A stretch of DNA of 64,000 nucleotides from Henricia sp. BOLD:AAB3569 (Eukaryota > Echinodermata > Asteroidea > Spinulosida > Echinasteridae): contig JBBELK010001208.1 of assembly GCA_037783545.1 (NCBI GenBank), forward strand, positions 124,001-188,000. The letters run 5' to 3'. The notes below the pieces were generated by a model that was not told where the DNA came from, ran no database searches, and worked only from the letters and a program-made list of their open reading frames with translations. This document shows, in pieces, positions 50,055 to 63,600 of this stretch; the first letter of the stretch is position 1, and every line of letters begins with the position of its first letter. The translations under genes were made by a program, and so were the position numbers.

Positions 50055-53000
50055 TCATTTTGTTAGGACAAGTGCGCAATATAGAGAGTTTGGAGCATGC
50101 AAAATTTGAAGTTCGTCGGAACATTTTTCGACCTCCAAATTTGCCGACGTTTGGACCACACTTTGACCAAATTGCCGAGCCAAACTGGGCTGCGTCAACG
50201 ACAGTCCGAAGGACTGAGCATGCGCACGACTCAGGAGTACATCAAAGAGGTGTGTACAGACAGCCACGGTTTGCGTGAGCAGTCAGGAAGCCCCAAACCA
50301 GTTTTCCCTAAACTTTGAAATTTCTCTGCCATTTCCCGGCGAAAGTCTGTCAATTTTGTAGGACAAGTGCGCAATATAGAGAGTTTGGAGCATGCAAAAT
50401 TTGAAGTTCGTCGGAACATTTTTCGACCTCCAAATTTGCCGACGTTTGGACCACACTTTGACAAAATTGCCGAGCCAAATTGGGCTGCGTCAACGACATT
50501 CCGAAGGACTGAGCATGCGCACGACTCAGGAGTACACCAAAGAGGTGTGTACAGACATCCACGGTTTGCGTGAGCAGTCAGGAAGCCCCAACCCAGTTTT
50601 TCCTAAACTTTGAAATTTCTCTGCCATTTCCCGGCGAAAGTCTGTCAATTTTGTAGGACAAGTGCGCAATATAGAGAGTTTGGAGCATGCAAAATTTGAA
50701 GTTCGTCGGAACATTTTTCGACCTCCAAATTTGCCGACGTTTGGACCACACTTTGACCAAATTGCCGAGCCAAACTGGGCTGCGTCAACGACAGTCCGAA
50801 GGACTGAGCATGCGCACGACTCAGGAGTACACCAAAGAGGTGTGTACAGACAGCCACGGTTTGCGTGAGCAGTCAGGAAGCCCCAACCCAGTTTTCCCTA
50901 AACTTTGAAATTTCTCTGCCATTTCCAGGCGAAAGTCTGTCAATTTTTTAGGACAAGTGCGTAATATAGAGAGTTTGGAGCATGCAAAATTTGAAGTTCG
51001 TCGGAACATTTTTCGACCTCCAAATTTGCCGACGTTTGGACCATACTTTGACCAAATTTCCGAGCTAAACTGGGCTGCGTCAACGACAGTCCGAAGGACT
51101 GAGCATGCGCACGACTCAGGAGTACACCAAAGAGGTGTGTACAGACAGCCACGGTTTGCGTGAGCAGTCAGGAAGCCCCAACCCAGTTTTCCCTAAACTT
51201 TGAAATTTCTCTGCCATTTCCCGAAGAAAGTCTGTCAATTTTTTTAGGACAAGTGCGCAATATAGAGAGTTTGGAGCATGCAAAATTTGAAGTTCGTCGG
51301 AACATTTTTCGACCTCCAAATTTGCCGACGTTTGGACCACACTTTGACCAAATTGCCGGGCCAAACTGGGCTGCGTCAACGACAGTCCGAAGGACTGAGC
51401 ATGCGCACGACTCAGGAGTACACCAAAGAGGTGTGTACAGACAGCCACGGTTTGCGTGAGCAGTCAGGAAGCCCCAACCCAGTTTTTCCTAAACTTTGAA
51501 ATTTCTCTGCCATTTCCCGGCGAAAGTCTGTCAATTTTGTAGGACAAGTGCGCAATATAGAGAGTTTGGAGCATGCAAAATTTGAAGTTCGTCGGAACAT
51601 TTTTCGACCTCCAAATTTGCCGACGTTTGGACCACACTTTGACCAAATTGCCGAGCCAAACTGGGCTGCGTCAACGACAGTCCGAAGGACTGAGCATGCG
51701 CACGACTCAGGAGTACACCAAAGAGGTGTGTACAGACAGCCACGGTTTGCGTGAGCAGTCAGGAAGCCCCAACCCAGTTTTCCCTAAACTTTGAAATTTC
51801 TCTGCCATTTCCAGGCGAAAGTCTGTCAATTTTTTAGGACAAGTGCGTAATATAGAGAGTTTGGAGCATGCAAAATTTGAAGTTCGTCGGAACATTTTTC
51901 GACCTCCAAATTTGCCGACGTTTGGACCACACTTTGACCAAAATTGCCGAGCCAAACTGGGCTGCGTCAACGACAGTCCGAAGGACTGAGCATGCGCACG
52001 ACTCAGGAGTACACCAAAGAGGTGTGTACAGACAGCCACGGTTTGCGTGAGCAGTCAGGAAGCCCCAACCCAGTTTTCCCTAAACTTTGAAATTTCTCTG
52101 CCATTTCCCGGCGAAAGTCTGTCATTTTTTTAGGACAAGTGCGCAATATAGAGAGTTTGGAGCATGCAAAATTTGAAGTTCGTCGGAACATTTTTCGACC
52201 TCCAAATTTGCCGACGTTTGGACCACACTTTGACAAAATTGCCGAGCCAAATTGGGCTGCGTCAACGACATTCCGAAGGACTGAGCATGCGCACGACTCG
52301 GGAGTACACCAAAGAGGTGTGTACAGACATCCACGGTTTGCGTGAGCAGTCAGGAAGCCCCAACCCAGTTTTTCCTAAACTTTGAAATTTCTCTGCCATT
52401 TCCCGGCGAAAGTCTGTCAATTTTGTAGGACAAGTGCGCAATATAGAGAGTTTGGAGCATGCAAAATTTGAAGTTCGTCGGAACATTTTTCGACCTCCAA
52501 ATTTGCCGACGTTTGGACCACACTTTGACCAAATTGCCGAGCCAAACTGGGCTGCGTCAACGACAGTCCGAAGGACTGAGCATGCGCACGACTCAGGAGT
52601 ACACCAAAGAGGTGTGTACAGACAGCCACGGTTTGCGTGAGCAGTCAGGAAGCCCCAACCCAGTTTTCCCTAAACTTTGAAATTTCTCTGCCATTTCCAG
52701 GCGAAAGTCTGTCAATTTTTTAGGACAAGTGCGTAATATAGAGAGTTTGGAGCATGCAAAATTTGAAGTTCGTCGGAACATTTTTCGACCTCCAAATTTG
52801 CCGACGTTTGGACCATACTTTGACCAAATTTCCGAGCCAAACTGGGCTGCGTCAACGACAGTCCGAATGACTGAGCATGCGCACGACTCAGGAGTACACC
52901 AAAGAGGTGTGTACAGACAGCCACGGTTTGCGTGAGCAGTCAGGAAGCCCCAACCCAGTTTTCCCTAAACTTTGAAATTTCTCTGCCATTTCCAGGCGAA

Positions 53001-54776
53001 AGTCTGTCAATTTTTTAGGACAAGTGCGTAATATAGAGAGTTTGGAGCATGCAAAATTTGAAGTTCGTCGGAACATTTTTCGACCTCCAAATTTGCCGAC
53101 GTTTGGACCACACTTTGACCAAATTGCCGAGCCAAACTGGGCTGCGTCAACGACAGTCCGAAGGACTGAGCATGCGCACGACTCAGGAGTACCTCAAAGA
53201 GGTGTGTACAGACAGCCACGGTTTGCGTGAGCAGTCAGGAAGCCCCAAACCAGTTTTCCCTAAACTTTGAAATTTCTCTGCCATTTCCCGGCGAAAGTTT
53301 GTCAATTTTGTAGGACAAGTGCGCAATATAGAGAGTTTGGAGCATGCAAAATTTGAAGTTCGTCGGAACATTTTTCGACCTCCAAATTTGCCGACGTTTG
53401 GACCACACTTTGACCAAATTGCCGAGCCAAATTGGGCTGCGTCAACGACATTCCGAAGGACTGAGCATGCGCACGACTCAGGAGTACACCAAAGAGGTGT
53501 GTACAGACAGCCACGGTTTGCGTGAGCAGTCAGGAAGCCCCAACCCAGTTTTTCCTAAACTTTGAAATTTCTCTGCCATTTCCCAAAGAAAGTCTGTCAA
53601 TTTTTTAGGACAAGTGCGCAATATAGAGAGTTTGGAGCATGCAAAATTTGAAGTTCGTCGGAACATTTTTCGACCTCCAAATTTGCCGACGTTTGGACCA
53701 CACTTTGACCAAATTGCCGAGCCAAACTGGGCTGCGTCAACGACAGTCCGAATGACTGAGCATGCGCACGACTCAGGAGTACACCAAAGAGGTGTGTACA
53801 GACAGCCACGGTTTGCGTGAGCAGTCAGGAAGCCCCAACCCAGTTTTCCCTAAACTTTGAAATTTCTCTTCCATTTCCCGGCGAAAGGTTGTCATATTTT
53901 TAGGACAAGTGCGCAATATAGAGAGTTTGGAGCATGCAAAATTTGAAGTTCGTCGGAACATTTTTCGACCTCCAAATTTGCCGACGTTTGGACCACACTT
54001 TGACCAAATTGCCGAGCCAAACTGGGCTGCGTCAACGACAGTCCGAAGGACTGAGCATGCGCACGACTCAGGAGTACACCAAAGAGGTGTGTACAGACAG
54101 CCACGGTTTGCGTGAGCAGTCAGGAAGCCCCAACCCAGTTTTCCCTAAACTTTGAAATTTCTCTGCCATTTCCCGGCGAAAGTCTGTCAATTTTTTAGGA
54201 CAAGTGCGTAATATAGAGAGTTTGGAGCATGCAAAATTTGAAGTTCGTCGGAACATTTTTCGACCTCCAAATTTGGCGACGTTTGGACCACACTTTGACC
54301 AAATTGCCGAGCCAAACTGGGCTGCGTCAACGACAGTCCGAAGGACTGAGCATGCGCACGACTCAGGAGTACACCAAAGAGGTGTGTACAGACAGCCACG
54401 GTTTGCGTGAGCAGTCAGGAAGCCCCAACCCAGTTTTCCCTAAACTTTGAAATTTCTCTTCCATTTCCCGGCGAAAGTCTGTCAATTTTTTAGGACAAGT
54501 GCGCAATATAGAGAGTTTGGAGCATGCAAAATTTGAAGTTCGTCGGAACATTTTTCGACCTCCAAATTTGCCGACGTTTGGACCACACTTTGACCAAATT
54601 GCCGAGCCAAACTGGGCTGCGTCAACGACAGTCCGAAGGACTGAGCATGCGCACGACTCAGGAGTACACCAAAGAGGTGTGTACAGACAGCCACGGTTTG
54701 CGTAAGCAGTAAGGAAGCCCCAACCCAGTTTTCCCTAAACTTTGAAATTTCTCTGCCATTTCCCGAAGAAAGTCTG
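50055..54776. repeat. Super-repeat A (4722 bp, 16 monomers)
   Basis: Begins with the signature CTGTCATTTTGTTAGG, then ACATCAAAGAGG with CCCCAAACCAG, then the CATTCCGAAGG/GACATCCACGG monomer. The same signature series starts again at 54777, 56252 and 60668. Length is 16 x 295 plus two 1-bp insertions (near 51246 and 51942). Confidence 0.85.
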
Positions 54777-56251
54777 TCATTTTGTTAGGACAAGTGCGCA
54801 ATATAGAGAGTTTGGAGCATGCAAAATTTGAAGTTCGTCGGAACATTTTTCGACCTCCAAATTTGCCGACGTTTGGACCACACTTTGACCAAATTGCCGA
54901 GCCAAACTGGGCTGCGTCAACGACAGTCCGAAGGACTGAGCATGCGCACGACTCAGGAGTACATCAAAGAGGTGTGTACAGACAGCCACGGTTTGCGTGA
55001 GCAGTCAGGAAGCCCCAAACCAGTTTTCCCTAAACTTTGAAATTTCTCTGCCATTTCCCGGCGAAAGTCTGTCAATTTTGTAGGACAAGTGCGCAATATA
55101 GAGAGTTTGGAGCATGCAAAATTTGAAGTTCGTCGGAACATTTTTCGACCTCCAAATTTGCCGACGTTTGGACCACACTTTGACAAAATTGCCGAGCCAA
55201 ATTGGGCTGCGTCAACGACATTCCGAAGGACTGAGCATGCGCACGACTCAGGAGTACACCAAAGAGGTGTGTACAGACATCCACGGTTTGCGTGAGCAGT
55301 CAGGAAGCCCCAACCCAGTTTTTCCTAAACTTTGAAATTTCTCTGCCATTTCCCGGCGAAAGTCTGTCAATTTTGTAGGACAAGTGCGCAATATAGAGAG
55401 TTTGGAGCATGCAAAATTTGAAGTTCGTCGGAACATTTTTCGACCTCCAAATTTGCCGACGTTTGGACCACACTTTGACCAAATTGCCGAGCCAAACTGG
55501 GCTGCGTCAACGACAGTCCGAAGGACTGAGCATGCGCACGACTCAGGAGTACACCAAAGAGGTGTGTACAGACAGCCACGGTTTGCGTGAGCAGTCAGGA
55601 AGCCCCAACCCAGTTTTCCCTAAACTTTGAAATTTCTCTGCCATTTCCAGGCGAAAGTCTGTCAATTTGTTAGGACAAGTGCGTAATATAGAGAGTTTGG
55701 AGCATGCAAAATTTGAAGTTCGTCGGAACATTTTTCGACCTCCAAATTTGCCGACGTTTGGACCATACTTTGACCAAATTTCCGAGCCAAACTGGGCTGC
55801 GTCAACGACAGTCCGAATGACTGAGCATGCGCACGACTCAGGAGTACACCAAAGAGGTGTGTACAGACAGCCACGGTTTGCGTGAGCAGTCAGGAAGCCC
55901 CAACCCAGTTTTCCCTAAACTTTGAAATTTCTCTGCCATTTCCCGGCGAAAGTCTGTCAATTTTTTAGGACAAGTGCGCAATATAGAGAGTTTGGAGCAT
56001 GCAAAATTTGAAGTTCGTCGGAACATTTTTCGACCTCCAAATTTGCCGACGTTTGGACCACACTTTGACCAAATTTCCGAGCCAAAGTGGGCTGCGTCAA
56101 CGACAGTCCGAAGGACTGAGCATGCGCACGACTCAGGAGTACACCAAAGAGGTGTGTACAGACAGCCACGGTTTGCGTGAGCAGTAAGGAAGCCCCAACC
56201 CAGTTTTCCCTAAACTTTGAAATTTCTCTGCCATTTCCCGAAGAAAGTCTG
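54777..56251. repeat. Super-repeat B (1475 bp, 5 monomers)
   Basis: A short version carrying the first four monomers of the super-repeat and then one that matches the monomer preceding super-repeat A (49.6-50.05 kb, offset 6197 bp). This layout suggests unequal exchange between A-type units. Confidence 0.82.
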
Positions 56252-59200
56252 TCATTTTGTTAGGACAAGTGCGCAATATAGAGAGTTTGGAGCATGCAAA
56301 ATTTGAAGTTCGTCGGAACATTTTTCGACCTCCAAATTTGCCGACGTTTGGACCACACTTTGACCAAATTGCCGAGCCAAACTGGGCTGCGTCAACGACA
56401 GTCCGAAGGACTGAGCATGCGCACGACTCAGGAGTACATCAAAGAGGTGTGTACAGACAGCCACGGTTTGCGTGAGCAGTCAGGAAGCCCCAAACCAGTT
56501 TTCCCTAAACTTTGAAATTTCTCTGCCATTTCCCGGCGAAAGTCTGTCAATTTTGTAGGACAAGTGCGCAATATAGAGAGTTTGGAGCATGCAAAATTTG
56601 AAGTTCGTCGGAACATTTTTCGACCTCCAAATTTGCCGACGTTTGGACCACACTTTGACAAAATTGCCGAGCCAAATTGGGCTGCGTCAACGACATTCCG
56701 AAGGACTGAGCATGCGCACGACTCAGGAGTACACCAAAGAGGTGTGTACAGACATCCACGGTTTGCGTGAGCAGTCAGGAAGCCCCAACCCAGTTTTTCC
56801 TAAACTTTGAAATTTCTCTGCCATTTCCCGGCGAAAGTCTGTCAATTTTGTAGGACAAGTGCGCAATATAGAGAGTTTGGAGCATGCAAAATTTGAAGTT
56901 CGTCGGAACATTTTTCGACCTCCAAATTTGCCGACGTTTGGACCACACTTTGACCAAATTGCCGAGCCAAACTGGGCTGCGTCAACGACAGTCCGAAGGA
57001 CTGAGCATGCGCACGACTCAGGAGTACACCAAAGAGGTGTGTACAGACAGCCACGGTTTGCGTGAGCAGTCAGGAAGCCCCAACCCAGTTTTCCCTAAAC
57101 TTTGAAATTTCTCTGCCATTTCCAGGCGAAAGTCTGTCAATTTTTTAGGACAAGTGCGTAATATAGAGAGTTTGGAGCATGCAAAATTTGAAGTTCGTCG
57201 GAACATTTTTCGACCTCCAAATTTGCCGACGTTTGGACCATACTTTGACCAAATTTCCGAGCTAAACTGGGCTGCGTCAACGACAGTCCGAAGGACTGAG
57301 CATGCGCACGACTCAGGAGTACACCAAAGAGGTGTGTACAGACAGCCACGGTTTGCGTGAGCAGTCAGGAAGCCCCAACCCAGTTTTCCCTAAACTTTGA
57401 AATTTCTCTGCCATTTCCCGAAGAAAGTCTGTCAATTTTTTTAGGACAAGTGCGCAATATAGAGAGTTTGGAGCATGCAAAATTTGAAGTTCGTCGGAAC
57501 ATTTTTCGACCTCCAAATTTGCCGACGTTTGGACCACACTTTGACCAAATTGCCGGGCCAAACTGGGCTGCGTCAACGACAGTCCGAAGGACTGAGCATG
57601 CGCACGACTCAGGAGTACACCAAAGAGGTGTGTACAGACAGCCACGGTTTGCGTGAGCAGTCAGGAAGCCCCAACCCAGTTTTTCCTAAACTTTGAAATT
57701 TCTCTGCCATTTCCCGGCGAAAGTCTGTCAATTTTGTAGGACAAGTGCGCAATATAGAGAGTTTGGAGCATGCAAAATTTGAAGTTCGTCGGAACATTTT
57801 TCGACCTCCAAATTTGCCGACGTTTGGACCACACTTTGACCAAATTGCCGAGCCAAACTGGGCTGCGTCAACGACAGTCCGAAGGACTGAGCATGCGCAC
57901 GACTCAGGAGTACACCAAAGAGGTGTGTACAGACAGCCACGGTTTGCGTGAGCAGTCAGGAAGCCCCAACCCAGTTTTCCCTAAACTTTGAAATTTCTCT
58001 GCCATTTCCAGGCGAAAGTCTGTCAATTTTTTAGGACAAGTGCGTAATATAGAGAGTTTGGAGCATGCAAAATTTGAAGTTCGTCGGAACATTTTTCGAC
58101 CTCCAAATTTGCCGACGTTTGGACCACACTTTGACCAAAATTGCCGAGCCAAACTGGGCTGCGTCAACGACAGTCCGAAGGACTGAGCATGCGCACGACT
58201 CAGGAGTACACCAAAGAGGTGTGTACAGACAGCCACGGTTTGCGTGAGCAGTCAGGAAGCCCCAACCCAGTTTTCCCTAAACTTTGAAATTTCTCTGCCA
58301 TTTCCCGGCGAAAGTCTGTCATTTTTTTAGGACAAGTGCGCAATATAGAGAGTTTGGAGCATGCAAAATTTGAAGTTCGTCGGAACATTTTTCGACCTCC
58401 AAATTTGCCGACGTTTGGACCACACTTTGACCAAATTGCCGAGCCAAACTGGGCTGCGTCAACGACAGTCCGAAGGACTGAGCATGCGCACGACTCAGGA
58501 GTACACCAAAGAGGTGTGTACAGACAACCACGGTTTGCGTGAGCAGTTAGGAAGCCCCAACCCAGTTTTCCCTAAACTTTGAAATTTCTCTGCCATTTCC
58601 AGGCGAAAATCTGTCAATTTTTTAGGACAAGTGCGCAATATAGAGAGTTTGGAGCATGCAAAATTTGAAGTTCGTCGGAACATTTTTCGATCTCCAAATT
58701 TGCCGACGTTTGGACCACACTTTAACCAAATTGTCGAGCCAAACTGGGCTGCGTCAACGACAGTCCGAAGGACTGAGCATGCGCACGACTCAGGAGTACA
58801 CCAAAGAGGTGTGTACAGACAGCCACGGTTTGCGTGAGCAGTCAGGAAGCCCCAACCCAGTTTTCCCTAAACTTTGAAATTTCTCTGCCATTTCCAGGCG
58901 AAAGTCTGTCAATTTTTTAGGACAAGTGCGTAATATAGAGAGTTTGGAGCATGCAAAATTTGAAGTTCGTCGGAACATTTTTCGACCTCCAAATTTGCCG
59001 ACGTTTGGACCACACTTTGACCAAATTGCCGAGCCAAACTGGGCTGCGTCAACGACAGTCCGAAGGACTGAGCATGCGCACGACTCAGGAGTACCTCAAA
59101 GAGGTGTGTACAGACAGCCACGGTTTGCGTGAGCAGTCAGGAAGCCCCAAACCAGTTTTCCCTAAACTTTGAAATTTCTCTGCCATTTCCCGGCGAAAGT

Positions 59201-60667
59201 TTGTCAATTTTGTAGGACAAGTGCGCAATATAGAGAGTTTGGAGCATGCAAAATTTGAACATTTTTCGACCTCCAAATTTGCCGACGTTTGGACCACACT
59301 TTGACCAAATTGCCGAGCCAAATTGGGCTGCGTCAACGACATTCCGAAGGACTGAGCATGCGCACGACTCAGGAGTACACCAAAGAGGTGTGTACAGACA
59401 GCCACGGTTTGCGTGAGCAGTCAGGAAGCCCCAACCCAGTTTTTCCTAAACTTTGAAATTTCTCTGCCATTTCCCAAAGAAAGTCTGTCAATTTTTTAGG
59501 ACAAGTGCGCAATATAGAGAGTTTGGAGCATGCAAAATTTGAAGTTCGTCGGAACATTTTTCGACCTCCAAATTTGCCGACGTTTGGACCACACTTTGAC
59601 CAAATTGCCGAGCCAAACTGGGCTGCGTCAACGACAGTCCGAATGACTGAGCATGCGCACGACTCAGGAGTACACCAAAGAGGTGTGTACAGACAGCCAC
59701 GGTTTGCGTGAGCAGTCAGGAAGCCCCAACCCAGTTTTCCCTAAACTTTGAAATTTCTCTTCCATTTCCCGGCGAAAGTCTGTCAATTTTGTAGGACAAG
59801 TGCGCAATATAGAGAGTTTGGAGCATGCAAAATTTGAAGTTCGTCGGAACATTTTTCGACCTCCAAATTTGCCGACGTTTGGACCACACTTTGACCAAAT
59901 TGCCGAGCCAAACTGGGCTGCGTCAACGACAGTCCGAATGACTGAGCATGCGCACGACTCAGGAGTACACCAAAGAGGTGTGTACAGACAGCCACGGTTT
60001 GCGTGAGCAGTCAGGAAGCCCCAACCCAGTTTTCCCTAAACTTTGAAATTTCTCTGCCATTTCCCGGCGAAAGTCTGTCAATTTTTTAGGACAAGTGCGT
60101 AATATAGAGAGTTTGGAGCATGCAAAATTTGAAGTTCGTCGGAACATTTTTCGACCTCCAAATTTGCCGACGTTTGGACCACACTTTGACCAAATTGCCG
60201 AGCCAAACTGGGCTGCGTCAACGACAGTCCGAAGGACTGAGCATGCGCACGACTCAGGAGTACACCAAAGAGGTGTGTACAGACAGCCACGGTTTGCGTG
60301 AGCAGTCAGGAAGCCCCAACCCAGTTTTCCCTAAACTTTGAAATTTCTCTTCCATTTCCCGGCGAAAGTCTGTCAATTTTTTAGGACAAGTGCGCAATAT
60401 AGAGAGTTTGGAGCATGCAAAATTTGAAGTTCGTCGGAACATTTTTCGACCTCCAAATTTGCCGACGTTTGGACCACACTTTGACCAAATTGCCGAGCCA
60501 AACTGGGCTGCGTCAACGACAGTCCGAAGGACTGAGCATGCGCACGACTCAGGAGTACACCAAAGAGGTGTGTACAGACAGCCACGGTTTGCGTAAGCAG
60601 TAAGGAAGCCCCAACCCAGTTTTCCCTAAACTTTGAAATTTCTCTGCCATTTCCCGAAGAAAGTCTG
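56252..60667. repeat. Super-repeat C (4416 bp, 15 monomers)
   Basis: Like A but one monomer shorter, and with a private 11-bp deletion in the monomer 59131-59414. 15 x 295 + 2 - 11 = 4416. It is followed directly by D at an offset of 4416 bp. Confidence 0.87.
59131..59414. repeat. 284-bp monomer with private 11-bp deletion
   Basis: AAATTTGAACATTTTTCG shows 11 bp lost between two GAA motifs. The homologous monomers in A (about 53302) and D (about 63620) are intact. Confidence 0.9.
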
Positions 60668-63600
60668 TCATTTTGTTAGGACAAGTGCGCAATATAGAGA
60701 GTTTGGAGCATGCAAAATTTGAAGTTCGTCGGAACATTTTTCGACCTCCAAATTTGCCGACGTTTGGACCACACTTTGACCAAATTGCCGAGCCAAACTG
60801 GGCTGCGTCAACGACAGTCCGAAGGACTGAGCATGCGCACGACTCAGGAGTACATCAAAGAGGTGTGTACAGACAGCCACGGTTTGCGTGAGCAGTCAGG
60901 AAGCCCCAAACCAGTTTTCCCTAAACTTTGAAATTTCTCTGCCATTTCCCGGCGAAAGTCTGTCAATTTTGTAGGACAAGTGCGCAATATAGAGAGTTTG
61001 GAGCATGCAAAATTTGAAGTTCGTCGGAACATTTTTCGACCTCCAAATTTGCCGACGTTTGGACCACACTTTGACAAAATTGCCGAGCCAAATTGGGCTG
61101 CGTCAACGACATTCCGAAGGACTGAGCATGCGCACGACTCAGGAGTACACCAAAGAGGTGTGTACAGACATCCACGGTTTGCGTGAGCAGTCAGGAAGCC
61201 CCAACCCAGTTTTTCCTAAACTTTGAAATTTCTCTGCCATTTCCCGGCGAAAGTCTGTCAATTTTGTAGGACAAGTGCGCAATATAGAGAGTTTGGAGCA
61301 TGCAAAATTTGAAGTTCGTCGGAACATTTTTCGACCTCCAAATTTGCCGACGTTTGGACCACACTTTGACCAAATTGCCGAGCCAAACTGGGCTGCGTCA
61401 ACGACAGTCCGAAGGACTGAGCATGCGCACGACTCAGGAGTACACCAAAGAGGTGTGTACAGACAGCCACGGTTTGCGTGAGCAGTCAGGAAGCCCCAAC
61501 CCAGTTTTCCCTAAACTTTGAAATTTCTCTGCCATTTCCAGGCGAAAGTCTGTCAATTTTTTAGGACAAGTGCGTAATATAGAGAGTTTGGAGCATGCAA
61601 AATTTGAAGTTCGTCGGAACATTTTTCGACCTCCAAATTTGCCGACGTTTGGACCATACTTTGACCAAATTTCCGAGCTAAACTGGGCTGCGTCAACGAC
61701 AGTCCGAAGGACTGAGCATGCGCACGACTCAGGAGTACACCAAAGAGGTGTGTACAGACAGCCACGGTTTGCGTGAGCAGTCAGGAAGCCCCAACCCAGT
61801 TTTCCCTAAACTTTGAAATTTCTCTGCCATTTCCCGAAGAAAGTCTGTCAATTTTTTTAGGACAAGTGCGCAATATAGAGAGTTTGGAGCATGCAAAATT
61901 TGAAGTTCGTCGGAACATTTTTCGACCTCCAAATTTGCCGACGTTTGGACCACACTTTGACCAAATTGCCGGGCCAAACTGGGCTGCGTCAACGACAGTC
62001 CGAAGGACTGAGCATGCGCACGACTCAGGAGTACACCAAAGAGGTGTGTACAGACAGCCACGGTTTGCGTGAGCAGTCAGGAAGCCCCAACCCAGTTTTT
62101 CCTAAACTTTGAAATTTCTCTGCCATTTCCCGGCGAAAGTCTGTCAATTTTGTAGGACAAGTGCGCAATATAGAGAGTTTGGAGCATGCAAAATTTGAAG
62201 TTCGTCGGAACATTTTTCGACCTCCAAATTTGCCGACGTTTGGACCACACTTTGACCAAATTGCCGAGCCAAACTGGGCTGCGTCAACGACAGTCCGAAG
62301 GACTGAGCATGCGCACGACTCAGGAGTACACCAAAGAGGTGTGTACAGACAGCCACGGTTTGCGTGAGCAGTCAGGAAGCCCCAACCCAGTTTTCCCTAA
62401 ACTTTGAAATTTCTCTGCCATTTCCAGGCGAAAGTCTGTCAATTTTTTAGGACAAGTGCGTAATATAGAGAGTTTGGAGCATGCAAAATTTGAAGTTCGT
62501 CGGAACATTTTTCGACCTCCAAATTTGCCGACGTTTGGACCACACTTTGACCAAAATTGCCGAGCCAAACTGGGCTGCGTCAACGACAGTCCGAAGGACT
62601 GAGCATGCGCACGACTCAGGAGTACACCAAAGAGGTGTGTACAGACAGCCACGGTTTGCGTGAGCAGTCAGGAAGCCCCAACCCAGTTTTCCCTAAACTT
62701 TGAAATTTCTCTGCCATTTCCCGGCGAAAGTCTGTCATTTTTTTAGGACAAGTGCGCAATATAGAGAGTTTGGAGCATGCAAAATTTGAAGTTCGTCGGA
62801 ACATTTTTCGGCCTCCAAATTTGCCGACGTTTGGACCACACTTTGACCAAATTGCCGAGCCAAACTGGGCTGCGTCAACGACAGTCCGAAGGACTGAGCA
62901 TGCGCACGACTCAGGAGTACACCAAAGAGGTGTGTACAGACAACCACGGTTTGCGTGAGCAGTTAGGAAGCCCCAACCCAGTTTTCCCTAAACTTTGAAA
63001 TTTCTCTGCCATTTCCCGGCGAAAGTCTGTCAATTTTTTAGGACAAGTGCGCAATATAGAGAGTTTGAAGCATGCAAAATTTGAAGTTCGTCGGAACATT
63101 TTTCGATCTCCAAATTTGCCGACGTTTGGACCACACTTTAACCAAATTGTCGAGCCAAACTGGGCTGCGTCAACGACAGTCCGAAGGACTGAGCATGCGC
63201 ACGACTCAGGAGTACACCAAAGAGGTGTGTACAGACAGCCACGGTTTGCGTGAGCAGTCAGGAAGCCCCAACCCAGTTTTCCCTAAACTTTGAAATTTCT
63301 CTGCCATTTCCAGGCGAAAGTCTGTCAATTTTTTAGGACAAGTGCGTAATATAGAGAGTTTGGAGCATGCAAAATTTGAAGTTCGTCGGAACATTTTTCG
63401 ACCTCCAAATTTGCCGACGTTTGGACCACACTTTGACCAAATTGCCGAGCCAAACTGGGCTGCGTCAACGACAGTCCGAAGGACTGAGCATGCGCACGAC
63501 TCAGGAGTACCTCAAAGAGGTGTGTACAGACAGCCACGGTTTGCGTGAGCAGTCAGGAAGCCCCAAACCAGTTTTCCCTAAACTTTGAAATTTCTCTGCC

